From NCBI RefSeq assembly GCF_040564635.1, contig NZ_CP159837.1, positions 4,513,001 through 4,577,000 on the forward strand: DNA of 64,000 bases, read 5' to 3'. Of this stretch, positions 7,590 through 15,310 are shown one piece after another. A program made the position numbers and the translations under genes. Source of the DNA: Planktothricoides raciborskii GIHE-MW2. GTDB lineage: Bacteria; Cyanobacteriota; Cyanobacteriia; Cyanobacteriales; Laspinemataceae. Positions within the stretch are counted from its first letter, which is position 1. Each line of letters starts with the position of its first letter. The notes under the pieces are model-generated. The model made no database searches and was not told the DNA's origin. It saw only the letters and a list, made by a program, of their open reading frames with translations.

Positions 7590-8570
7590 ATGAATTCCAG
7601 TCTGATCCTGTCCAATATCCTCAACCCGCCCGTCTTATTTTTCTTTTTGGGTATCTTAGCGGTTTTATTTAAATCTGACCTAGAAATCCCCCAACCGTTG
7701 CCCAAGCTATTTTCCCTCTATCTGCTGCTGGCGATCGGCTTTAAGGGAGGCTATGAAATTGACGAAAGCGGTATCACTCCAGCGATCGCCCTCACTCTGC
7801 TCGCCGCTATATTGATGGCGTCTATAGTACCCATTTACTCATTTTTCATCCTGAAAATCAAGCTGGATGCCTACAACGCAGCAGCGATCGCTGCCACCTA
7901 CGGTTCCATTAGCGCCGTTACCTTCATCACCGCGAGCTCTTTGCTCACCCAACTTCACATCAACTTTGGCGGTCACATGGTCGCCGCCCTCGCCCTCATG
8001 GAATCTCCCGCCATCATTGTGGGTCTGATTATCGTGCGTATTTTCACCAGTAAAGACAATGAAAACGGTAGCTTCTCTTGGGGAGAAGTCCTGCGGGAAT
8101 CCTTCCTCAACAGTTCCGTATTTCTCCTCGTAGGCAGTCTAATCATTGGTATTCTCACTGGCCCCAAAGGTTGGGAAAAGTTAGAGCCATTTACCCAAGG
8201 AATTTTTTACGGAGTCCTCTGTTTCTTCTTGCTGGATATGGGACTGGTAGCCGCCAAAAGAATCAAAGACTTGCAAAAAACCGGCTCCTTTCTCATTGGC
8301 TTCTCCGTCCTAATGCCAATTGTCAACGCCATTATCGGCATCCTCATTGCCAAAGTAATTGGACTCAGTGAAGGCAACGCCCTTCTGTTTGCGGTCCTCT
8401 GCGCTAGTGCCTCTTATATCGCCGTTCCCGCTGCCATGAGAATGACCGTTCCTCAAGCTAATCCCAGCCTTTACGTTTCAATGGCTCTCGGCATTACTTT
8501 TCCTTTCAATATCATTGTAGGGATTCCCGTGTACTTAGAAATCATCAAAAAATTGGGGTTCGTCCTCTAA
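7590..8570 (+). CDS. sbtA: Sodium-dependent bicarbonate permease, SbtA family
   Basis: A 326-residue, very hydrophobic protein with about ten membrane segments in two halves, beginning MNSSLILSNILNPPVLFFFL. Conserved SbtA stretches include LLAIGFKGGYEI, AATYGSISAVTFITA and ALMESPAIIVGL in the first half and LCASASYIAVPAAMR in the second. SbtA imports bicarbonate with sodium across the plasma membrane as part of the carbon-concentrating mechanism. This copy is shorter than the roughly 370-residue Synechocystis protein, mainly in the cytosolic linker between halves. The ATG at 7590 is preferred to the upstream in-frame start at 7557. A PII-like gene starts five bases after its stop and a carbonic anhydrase gene follows. 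Confidence 0.92.
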   Translation: MNSSLILSNILNPPVLFFFLGILAVLFKSDLEIPQPLPKLFSLYLLLAIGFKGGYEIDESGITPAIALTLLAAILMASIVPIYSFFILKIKLDAYNAAAIAATYGSISAVTFITASSLLTQLHINFGGHMVAALALMESPAIIVGLIIVRIFTSKDNENGSFSWGEVLRESFLNSSVFLLVGSLIIGILTGPKGWEKLEPFTQGIFYGVLCFFLLDMGLVAAKRIKDLQKTGSFLIGFSVLMPIVNAIIGILIAKVIGLSEGNALLFAVLCASASYIAVPAAMRMTVPQANPSLYVSMALGITFPFNIIVGIPVYLEIIKKLGFVL

Positions 8571-8575
8571 ACATT

Positions 8576-8869
8576 ATGGAAATCGTCAAAAAAGTAGAAA
8601 TCGTCACCATTTCTTTGGAAATGTCCAAAGTCCTAGAAGTTTTAGAAGAAGTAGGAATTACCGGCTATACCGTGATCCGGGATGTCATCGGCAAAGGAGA
8701 GAGGGGGCTGACCGCCAACGATTTAGAAAAAGATGTCCTCAGCAACCGCTACGTGATGACCGTATGTACCGCAGAACAAGAGGAGTTGCTCGTAGAAGCC
8801 ATCCGCCCCATCCTCAAAAAATTTGGCGGCGTTTGCATTGTCTCTGATGCCAAGTGGATCAGACATTAA
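8576..8869 (+). CDS. PII-like regulator adjacent to SbtA (SbtB/CPII type)
   Basis: A 97-residue ferredoxin-fold PII superfamily protein. The N-terminal strand and helix (VEIVTISLEMSKVLEVLEEV), the GITGYTVIRDVIGKGERG base-of-T-loop segment and the C-terminal KKFGGVCIVSDAKWIRH are recognisable. It lies five bases after the bicarbonate permease gene, the place occupied by sbtB, which binds adenine nucleotides including cAMP and inhibits SbtA. The C terminus lacks the CGPEGC-like redox loop of Synechocystis SbtB, so it may be closer to the carbonic-anhydrase-linked PII proteins of chemoautotrophs. Nucleotide binding and SbtA control are inferred from position and family. Confidence 0.82.
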   Translation: MEIVKKVEIVTISLEMSKVLEVLEEVGITGYTVIRDVIGKGERGLTANDLEKDVLSNRYVMTVCTAEQEELLVEAIRPILKKFGGVCIVSDAKWIRH

Positions 8870-8895
8870 GTTGATTTTACTCTAGGAGGATTTCG

Positions 8896-9573
8896 ATGCC
8901 TATTCAGCGAATCATTCAAGGGTTAAATCAGTTTCACGACAACTACTTCATCAGTCACCAGGAACTATTTGAGCAGCTTTCTCACGGTCAGTCTCCTGAA
9001 GTTTTATTCATCACCTGTTCTGATTCCCGGATTGATCCCAATCTCCTGACCCAAACTCAACCCGGAGAACTATTCATCATTAGAAATGTGGGTAATCTCA
9101 TTCCTCCTTATGGTGCTTTAAATAGTGGCGAAGGTGCGGGAATCGAATATGCAGTGCAAGCATTGGGTATTAGAGAAATTATCATCTGCGGTCATACCCA
9201 CTGCGGGGCGATGAAAGGACTGCTACAACTGGGGAATCTTGCCGAAACCATGCCCTTGGTTTATGACTGGTTAAAGCATACTGCGGAAGCTACGCGCCGC
9301 CTGATGTTTGATAATTACAAAGACTATGAACCGGATAAGCTGTTGCGGTTGACTATCGAGCAAAACATTCTAACTCAGATAGAAAATCTAGAAACTTATC
9401 CGGTGATTCGTTCTAAGCTGCACAGTGGCAACCTTCATCTCCATGCCTGGGTTTATGAAATAGAAACGGGAGAAATCCTGGCTTACAACGCTAGTATGGG
9501 AAAGTTTATCCCGTTGGAGAAAGAGCCATTTCCTGTTCCCGATCCTCTGGCCAATATGAATAATTTTCACTAG
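8896..9573 (+). CDS. Beta-class carbonic anhydrase
   Basis: The 225-residue protein has the complete beta-CA zinc site: Cys41 with the Asp43/Arg45 dyad in CSDSR, and His100 and Cys103 in CGHTHCGA. It interconverts CO2 and bicarbonate. It is shorter than the carboxysomal CcaA/IcfA proteins (about 270 residues) and lacks their C-terminal extension, so carboxysome targeting is not evident. No signal peptide is visible either. A strong AGGAGGA at 8884-8890 sets the ATG at 8896. It is third in the operon after the SbtA-like and PII-like genes, 26 bases downstream, so its expression should follow inorganic-carbon supply. Confidence 0.92.
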   Translation: MPIQRIIQGLNQFHDNYFISHQELFEQLSHGQSPEVLFITCSDSRIDPNLLTQTQPGELFIIRNVGNLIPPYGALNSGEGAGIEYAVQALGIREIIICGHTHCGAMKGLLQLGNLAETMPLVYDWLKHTAEATRRLMFDNYKDYEPDKLLRLTIEQNILTQIENLETYPVIRSKLHSGNLHLHAWVYEIETGEILAYNASMGKFIPLEKEPFPVPDPLANMNNFH

Positions 9574-9720
9574 CTATTCTGCCCGGATCAGGTTGAATAT
9601 TTTACTTGTGACTATATCGAGTTGCAATTTAGATATTTTACTCACCTAAATTTAAAGGTTATTTTAAAATTAAAATAGCCTATTTTTTATTAAAATTAAT
9701 TCATCTAATTTACCTGAATT

Positions 9721-10992
9721 ATGAAAGAAAAATATTGGCAGCCAATGATTTATGACAAGATGATGAAGGGGCAACAATGGTTTTTATCGACTGCCGAAAG
9801 AGCTTTAGAGGAAGCATACCAAGCGGCATTGAATATAAAGACCATTGAATCGGAAGAATTGCGACAGCAACGGGAAGCATCATCCCGATATACTCCGAAT
9901 GTTAGAGATTATTTTCGGGCTGATATTCAGAAACAAATCCAAATTATTAATCTGCGAATGGCGGAGTTTAAAATCAGTCGTTACTTGCTGAATATTTCTA
10001 ATAAAGCTTTTTTGGAAAAACTGAGAGTTATTGATGATGTGCTGGGTAATTACAAAAATTTAGAACCTGATGATTCATCGGCATTGCTTCCCACCCAGCC
10101 GGAGCCACAGCCGGTTAACCCTGATTTTAAAACTGTAATCGTCAAGGCGAATATATCCGCTCCCAATCAAAGTTCTGAAAAAATGGATAATCTCACGGAT
10201 AAAACTGGGGTGCTGCCCCGGTCAATTGGCAGAACCTTTAAAAAAATTAAGACCGATTTAAATCCTAATGCGGAAGCAGAGGTTATTCAGAAATTTCGCA
10301 GTTCTAGAAATAAAACCAAAACATCTATCTCGTTTTTGGTGGTGCTGATTCTGGTGCCAATTTTAACCCAGCACGTTTCAAAAATATTTATATTTTCTCC
10401 TTTAGTTAATCAATATTTTGAAAATGAAACAGGACAAATATTTCTCAATTATGAGATGAAGGAGGAGGCATTTCAAGAGTTGCAGGCATTTGAAGAGGAA
10501 ATCAAATTTACCAGCTTACTTGGGGCAACTCCCAAGCTTTCTGTTGAGGAGATAGAGTCTTTGGTTAAAGAGAAAGCCGTGGAAATTGCCGAAGACTTTC
10601 GCGGCAAAAGTCGCAGTGCGGTGAGTAATATTTTTGCGGATATTCTGGCGACGTTTTCTTTTGGTTTAATTTTGGTGACTAATCGAAAAAAAATTGCGGT
10701 ACTGAAGTCTTTTTTAGATGAAATTGTGTATGGGTTGAGTGATAGCGCGAAGGCGTTTGTGATTATTTTGTTTACGGATATTTTTGTGGGGTTCCACTCC
10801 CCCCACGGTTGGGAGGTAGTTTTGGAGGGGTTGGCAACGCATTTGGGGATAGCGGCAAATAAAAGTGCGATTTCTCTGTTTATTGCCACGGTGCCGGTGG
10901 TTTTGGATACGGTATTTAAGTATTGGATATTCCGCTATCTCAGCCGCATTTCTCCTTCGGCGGTGGCGACGTTGAGAAATATGAATGAGTGA
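9721..10992 (+). CDS. pxcA: Proton extrusion protein PxcA (CemA family)
   Basis: A 423-residue protein with a long charged, partly coiled N-terminal region (about 1-195) and a C-terminal CemA-type membrane domain. Hydrophobic segments occur near 200-220, 296-312, 345-362 and 378-400, and the closing block HSPHGWEVVLEGLATHLG with FIATVPVVLDTVFKYWIFRY is typical of the family. PxcA is needed for light-driven proton extrusion at the plasma membrane and helps inorganic-carbon uptake in Synechocystis; the chloroplast homologue is CemA. It lies in the same direction after the carbonic anhydrase gene, with an AT-rich gap of about 150 bases that may carry its own promoter. Confidence 0.9.
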   Translation: MKEKYWQPMIYDKMMKGQQWFLSTAERALEEAYQAALNIKTIESEELRQQREASSRYTPNVRDYFRADIQKQIQIINLRMAEFKISRYLLNISNKAFLEKLRVIDDVLGNYKNLEPDDSSALLPTQPEPQPVNPDFKTVIVKANISAPNQSSEKMDNLTDKTGVLPRSIGRTFKKIKTDLNPNAEAEVIQKFRSSRNKTKTSISFLVVLILVPILTQHVSKIFIFSPLVNQYFENETGQIFLNYEMKEEAFQELQAFEEEIKFTSLLGATPKLSVEEIESLVKEKAVEIAEDFRGKSRSAVSNIFADILATFSFGLILVTNRKKIAVLKSFLDEIVYGLSDSAKAFVIILFTDIFVGFHSPHGWEVVLEGLATHLGIAANKSAISLFIATVPVVLDTVFKYWIFRYLSRISPSAVATLRNMNE

Positions 10993-11006
10993 GTAAATTT
11001 TTTGGT

Positions 11007-12278
11007 TTAGGTGGGGGAAGATGCGGGCAATCGGACGGTGAAACAACTGCCTATTCCCAATTGGCTGGTGACATCGATCGCCCCTTTATGTTGCTGGACG
11101 ATCGCCCGGGCGATCGCTAACCCCAAACCAGACCCTCCTTGCCCATAAGCGCGAGTGCGATCGGCTCGCCAAAAGCGCTCAAACACCTTTTCCACATCTT
11201 CCTCAGCAATCCCTACCCCTGTATCCCGCACTTCCACCTCAATATAAACCCCAAAGTTAATCGCACTCAGTGATATTGTTCCTCCTGCCGTGGTGTAGTG
11301 CAAAGCATTTTGAATCAAATTCACAAACAACCGTGTTAGCTGCCCCTCATCTCCGGCAACATACAGATTTTCCCTAATCCTTCCATATAATTTAATTTGC
11401 TTTGCCTCAGCTTGTGTCTGATAAAGATTGATTAACTTTTGTAAAGTGGTTGTTAAATCCACATTCTCCCAATCTCGGCGGAGTATTTGCACCGATAGGT
11501 CGGCATGACCATCGGTGCGTGCTAAAAAGAGTAAATCTTCCGTAAGCTGCGTCATCTGGTTGGTGGCGCTGGCGATCGCCTCAAATTTTTCCCCATCGGT
11601 GTTCCGCATCCCCTCTGGATACCGCAAAGCCACCATCACATTACTTTTAATCGCCATCAGAGGACTACGCATTTCGTGGGAAGCATCCGCCGTAAACTGT
11701 TTTAACCGCTGAAAACTATCCTCGATCGGCTGCATCGCCTGACGAGTCAGCCAGACACCCCCTGCCCCACTCAAAAGCAAGGCCATCAAAATTCCCCCAG
11801 CCAATCCGCAATCCAACTTTTGAATGATTTGATCCACCTCGGTTAAAGATTGACTCGCTCTAACGTACCCCACAATCTCACCGCCATTACTCCCCATCAT
11901 TGGCAGAGTTACCGCCTCAAGCCTCGGTGTCTCCTGAAATTGAACTGCCTCTCTTTTCTCCAAAGGCAAATTCACGATATAGACTCCTTGTTGAGCCATC
12001 AAATTTCCCGCCCGATCAAACCACTGTAGGGTCTGTTCGTGTTGCATCAAATCCCGTTCATAGAAAAAATTATCATTAATATGATTAAATTGAATTTTTC
12101 CCTGTTCAAACGCTACCGCCGCCGACCCTTCCGCCAATGCCCTTAACGTCTCTGTCAGTTGGCGCATCAGAATCCGCGTAAATATCCCCCGCACGGCGAT
12201 CGCAAACACCACCAGAATAGAGGCAAACACCAGTAGATACGACATTAACAACCGATGCCTAATCCCATTAAACATCAA
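11007..12278 (-). CDS. rppB: Sensor histidine kinase, RppB/NrsS-like
   Basis: A 423-residue membrane histidine kinase. A first membrane segment near residues 10-30 and a second near 158-178 bracket a periplasmic sensor of about 130 residues. A HisKA box follows with ADASHEMRSPLMAIKSN (phospho-accepting His), then the N box (LTRLFVNLIQNALHYT), G1 (VRDTGVGIAEED), F (FERFWRADRTRAYG) and G2 (GSGLGLAIARAIV) of the ATPase domain. The order and the RppA-like regulator gene directly upstream, with 26 bases between, match the RppAB/NrsRS pair that responds to redox state or nickel in Synechocystis. The actual signal here cannot be read from the sequence. Confidence 0.82.
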   Translation of the reverse strand: MMFNGIRHRLLMSYLLVFASILVVFAIAVRGIFTRILMRQLTETLRALAEGSAAVAFEQGKIQFNHINDNFFYERDLMQHEQTLQWFDRAGNLMAQQGVYIVNLPLEKREAVQFQETPRLEAVTLPMMGSNGGEIVGYVRASQSLTEVDQIIQKLDCGLAGGILMALLLSGAGGVWLTRQAMQPIEDSFQRLKQFTADASHEMRSPLMAIKSNVMVALRYPEGMRNTDGEKFEAIASATNQMTQLTEDLLFLARTDGHADLSVQILRRDWENVDLTTTLQKLINLYQTQAEAKQIKLYGRIRENLYVAGDEGQLTRLFVNLIQNALHYTTAGGTISLSAINFGVYIEVEVRDTGVGIAEEDVEKVFERFWRADRTRAYGQGGSGLGLAIARAIVQQHKGAIDVTSQLGIGSCFTVRLPASSPT

Positions 12279-12304
12279 AATTTACCCCATTATTTAGGTA
12301 GGCA

Positions 12305-12979
12305 TTATTTAGGAGAAAATCGATAGCCAACCCCGTAAACCGTCGAAATCAATTCCTCTTCAATTCCCGCAACTTTCAGCTTGCGGCGCAAATTTGTCAG
12401 GTGAGTCTTTACCGTTTCTTCTCCCGATGACTTATCTAATTCCCACAATTTATCCAACAACCCTCCCCTGGTTAAAACTTTATGGGGGTTGCTCAAAAAA
12501 AACTTTAATAAGGTATATTCTTTCGGGGTTAGCGCTAGAGGTTTACCGTTACAAGTCACCTCATGGTTACTGGGATTGAGTTGCAAATTTCCATAACTTA
12601 AAATCGCGGGGCGGATTTCAGGACTACGCCGGGAGACAGCCCGAATTCGCGCCGATAATTCTTCCAGTTCAAACGGTTTGACTAAATAATCATCAGCCCC
12701 AGCATCTAACCCCATGACTTTATCCGTGGTGGTATCCCGCGCCGTAATCATTAAAATAAAACCCCTGTAATTATTGCTACGCAAATGTTTGCACAGACGG
12801 ATTCCATCTAATTTCGGCAGCATTAAATCCAACAAGATTAGATCATACTCTACTGTTTGGGCATATTCCCAACCTTGTTGCCCATCGCACACCACATCCA
12901 CAATATAATGCTGGTGTTTTAAGTCTTCCGCTATAGGCCGAGCAATTCTATCATCATCTTCTACAACCAAGATTTTCAT
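12305..12979 (-). CDS. rppA: OmpR-type response regulator, RppA-like
   Basis: A 224-residue regulator with a receiver domain (acidic pocket VVEDDD, phospho-acceptor Asp in LILLDLMLP near residue 51, Lys in LVKPF near 101) and a C-terminal winged-helix DNA-binding domain (LTPKEYTLLKFFLSNP, then VKTHLTNLRRKLKV and VYGVGYRFSPK). It is the first gene of a two-gene unit with the kinase. The ATG at 12979 begins MKILVVEDDDRIARP directly at the first receiver strand. Assignment to the RppA subgroup rests on overall similarity and partner gene; control of photosynthesis or metal genes is therefore inferred. Confidence 0.85.
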   Translation of the reverse strand: MKILVVEDDDRIARPIAEDLKHQHYIVDVVCDGQQGWEYAQTVEYDLILLDLMLPKLDGIRLCKHLRSNNYRGFILMITARDTTTDKVMGLDAGADDYLVKPFELEELSARIRAVSRRSPEIRPAILSYGNLQLNPSNHEVTCNGKPLALTPKEYTLLKFFLSNPHKVLTRGGLLDKLWELDKSSGEETVKTHLTNLRRKLKVAGIEEELISTVYGVGYRFSPK

Positions 12980-13376
12980 AACTTACCGCTGTTTGCCCAA
13001 ACAATAAAGTAGGTGAACATAATTAATTGCACTTTTCGTTCCCCACCGTAAATCCTTGGATTCCCGCCTTCGCGGGAATGACAGTTTTTCTTTTGATATG
13101 GTCTGTGGTGCATTTATTTCTGCCCGTCTACTAAGATTCATACAGCAATTCTTCGCCACCTAAAGTGACGGAGCAATCTCGATCATCTAAAATCCCCCTG
13201 GTCGCGTCTATTATATGAGAGTTTGATGCTGATCAACAGTGGTCATCAGTCCTTTGTCCCTTCTGGGAAGGTGGTATTCTGAAGGATAACAGACAACGGA
13301 GATACCTCCCACCTCACGGAAATCGAAGCTGTTATAAGGTTAAATTGAATCGATTTCTTTAGTTTAATCAGACAAT
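12980..13376. other. Divergent promoter region with one dispersed hairpin repeat
   Basis: The 397-base gap between the divergent rppA and glucokinase genes must hold both promoters, though I cannot place them. It contains a perfect 8-base hairpin ATTCCCGC-CTTC-GCGGGAAT at 13060-13079, a repeat common in bacterial intergenic DNA. No gene is seen. Confidence 0.6.
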
Positions 13377-14444
13377 ATGACTTTATTACTGGTCGGCGAT
13401 GTTGGCGGCACAAAAACTCTATTGCGGTTGGTGGAAATGCCCACGGGGGAAACATCTACTACTGCTTCTCAGCAGAAAAATCTCTATGAAGCACTTTATA
13501 CCAGTCAGGAATATCCTGATTTGGTGCCAATGGTGCGAGAATTTCTGCAAGCAGCCGCCGCAGCATCGGGCAGTTCTCCCACCCCTACTAAGGCTTGTTT
13601 TGCGATCGCCGGGCCAGTGGTGGGCCATACCTCAGTCTTAACTAATTTGGCATGGTCTTTGACTACCGAACGATTGGAACAAGAACTGAATATTGCCCAT
13701 GTGAGTTTAATTAACGATTTTGCAGCGGTGGGTTATGGGCTGTTGAGTCTGACCCCAGAAGATATTTTAACTTTGCAACCGGGTAGACCCCAGTCAACGG
13801 CACCCATTGCCGTTATTGGTGCCGGGACTGGATTGGGAGAAGGATTTTTAGTTCGCTTGTTAGATGATTATCATGTGTATGCCACCGAGGGGGGTCATGC
13901 GGATTTTGCCCCTCGTACCGATATGGAGTTTGAATTGTTGCAATATTTCCACCAGCACTATCATTTGGATCGGGTATCCGTAGAACGAGTGGTTTCTGGA
14001 CAGGGCATTGTGACGATTTATCAGTTTTTATGCGATCGCGCCCAAGACCTCGATCGCGATCGCTTATCTGCTGCCAGCGAACATTCGACAAATCTGGGGG
14101 CAAATCTGACCAAAAAAGACCGCCATCTTTCCGCTGCGGAAATTTCTCAAGCGGCTTTAGAGAAAAGTAATCCCATTTGCCAGCAAACGATGGAATTATT
14201 TATCGAAGCTTACGGGGCAGAAGCGGGAAATCTCGCTTTAAAATTACTCCCTTATGGTGGCTTATATTTAGCCGGAGGAATTGCCGCCAAAATCTTGCCC
14301 TTAATTAAAGAAGGCGATCGCTTTTTGAACGCCTTTAAACAAAAAGGCCGTATGAGCTCTTTATTAGAAAGAATCCCCGTCCATATCGTCAAAAATCCCC
14401 AAGTGGGACTCCAAGGGGCGGCGGTTTGTGCGTCACGCTTATAA
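13377..14444 (+). CDS. glk: Glucokinase
   Basis: The 355-residue protein is a glucokinase of the Glk family. The phosphate-1 loop LLLVGDVGGTKTLLRL is at the N terminus. The sugar-binding region shows AIAGPVVG, TNLAWSLT and LINDFAAVGYGL, whose Asp is the catalytic base. The second ATP-binding motif AVIGAGTGLGEG, the EGGHADFAP loop and LYLAGGIAAKIL follow in order. The enzyme phosphorylates glucose with ATP in the cytoplasm, feeding glycogen breakdown products into central metabolism. Length and motif order are normal for cyanobacteria. A GC-rich terminator lies about 25 bases past the stop, so the gene is probably monocistronic. Confidence 0.93.
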   Translation: MTLLLVGDVGGTKTLLRLVEMPTGETSTTASQQKNLYEALYTSQEYPDLVPMVREFLQAAAAASGSSPTPTKACFAIAGPVVGHTSVLTNLAWSLTTERLEQELNIAHVSLINDFAAVGYGLLSLTPEDILTLQPGRPQSTAPIAVIGAGTGLGEGFLVRLLDDYHVYATEGGHADFAPRTDMEFELLQYFHQHYHLDRVSVERVVSGQGIVTIYQFLCDRAQDLDRDRLSAASEHSTNLGANLTKKDRHLSAAEISQAALEKSNPICQQTMELFIEAYGAEAGNLALKLLPYGGLYLAGGIAAKILPLIKEGDRFLNAFKQKGRMSSLLERIPVHIVKNPQVGLQGAAVCASRL

Positions 14445-14470
14445 TCCCACCCATTATAATCTCACCCATG

Positions 14471-14503
14471 CCCCCAGGCTCCCCTTCATGCCTGGGGGTT
14501 ATT
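14471..14503 (+). terminator. Rho-independent terminator of glk
   Basis: The arms CCCCCAGGC and GCCTGGGGG form a perfect nine-base GC-rich stem around a loop TCCCCTTCAT, followed by TTATTTGTGG. It ends the glucokinase transcript. Confidence 0.75.
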
Positions 14504-14672
14504 TGTGGTTAGTTACGAGTAACTGTTATGCAACCCCCCGGCAGATTGATTGACAAAAAATTTTTACAGTTAATTTGCATAAAAAAAATCTCTAATTTTT
14601 TGCTAAACATAGATTTTTTTTGCAGATTAGTAGTTATTTATCTAGAATAAATAGAAAATATCCTAAAACCTC

Positions 14673-14701
14673 TTGACACTTCCGGCAATACTTTGTTACA
14701 T
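14673..14701 (+). promoter_or_regulatory. Possible psb34 promoter
   Basis: A consensus TTGACA at 14673-14678 is followed after 17 bases by a weak TTACAT. The ribosome-binding AAGGA and the psb34 ATG lie about 30-40 bases further on. The -10 match is only partial, so this is tentative. Confidence 0.35.
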
Positions 14702-14739
14702 TTATTTACATAACGTTACAAAACTTAAGGAAAACACCA

Positions 14740-14967
14740 ATGACTATCGTGATTAGCTTATTCGTGGTTGGTTGGATAGCGGCGGCTGTGCTCGGCACTC
14801 AGGCTTATTTCTTGGGTGAACAAACCAAGCCCATTCACGAACGTAACTGGCGTTCTGAGTCTTTTGCCCAGTTGTCTAAATCCGTAACTGGCAGCGAGAT
14901 TGACTACAGCAAGAGAGTTCCAGCTTTTGCAGTGGATGCTTACACCAGCCAAAACCTGCCCAAATAA
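14740..14967 (+). CDS. psb34: Photosystem II assembly protein Psb34
   Basis: A 75-residue protein with one membrane segment at about residues 3-24 (ISLFVVGWIAAAVLGTQAYF) followed by LGEQTKPIHERNW, the hallmark of the Psb34/Ssl1498 family related to high-light-inducible proteins. Psb34 binds a photosystem II assembly intermediate near CP47 and is involved in the hand-over of high-light-inducible proteins. The charged C-terminal tail is somewhat longer than in the smallest homologues. An AAGGA sits seven bases before the ATG, and a strong terminator lies about 115 bases past the stop. CP47 itself is encoded later in this window, but not in the same operon. Confidence 0.85.
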   Translation: MTIVISLFVVGWIAAAVLGTQAYFLGEQTKPIHERNWRSESFAQLSKSVTGSEIDYSKRVPAFAVDAYTSQNLPK

Positions 14968-15000
14968 TTAGCCGTGGCAGGATTTCCCAACCAGAGGCGA

Positions 15001-15030
15001 TCGCGCATCCGCGCCGCTTCGCGAACGCGC
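15001..15030. repeat. HIP1-associated dispersed motif
   Basis: The core GCATCCGCGCCGCTTCGCGA is nearly identical to the stretch at 5250-5269, and it is followed by an imperfect GCGATCGC-like octamer. The motif is an interrupted palindrome based on GCGCCGCTTCGCG. It marks a small mobile-like or recombinogenic intergenic repeat. Confidence 0.6.
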
Positions 15031-15081
15031 TCACCAAAAATTAGTATCCCGTGGGGCGATCGCAGAAAAAAATCAGTCATC

Positions 15082-15120
15082 AAGAGCAAAAAGGGGCTTT
15101 CATAGCCCCTTTTTGCTCTT
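15082..15120 (+). terminator. Strong rho-independent terminator after psb34
   Basis: AAGAGCAAAAAGGGGCT and AGCCCCTTTTTGCTCTT form a perfect 17-base stem with a five-base loop TTCAT. The A-rich and T-rich parts of the stem make it potentially active on both strands. Confidence 0.85.
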
Positions 15121-15310
15121 TGGCATCAGGCTAAAATAAAGAAAATGCTTTAAAAAATCAGGCGGATCTAATTCACAGCCCAACTGGGACACCGGGAACT
15201 GATATCACCAAATCACCAGAAAAACTGTCCTAGAAACAGCAGAGATATTTTACAGTATAGAAAGGGTGAGCCGGTATTTCACCCAGATTCAGGTGTTGAG
15301 GTGGTGAGTT

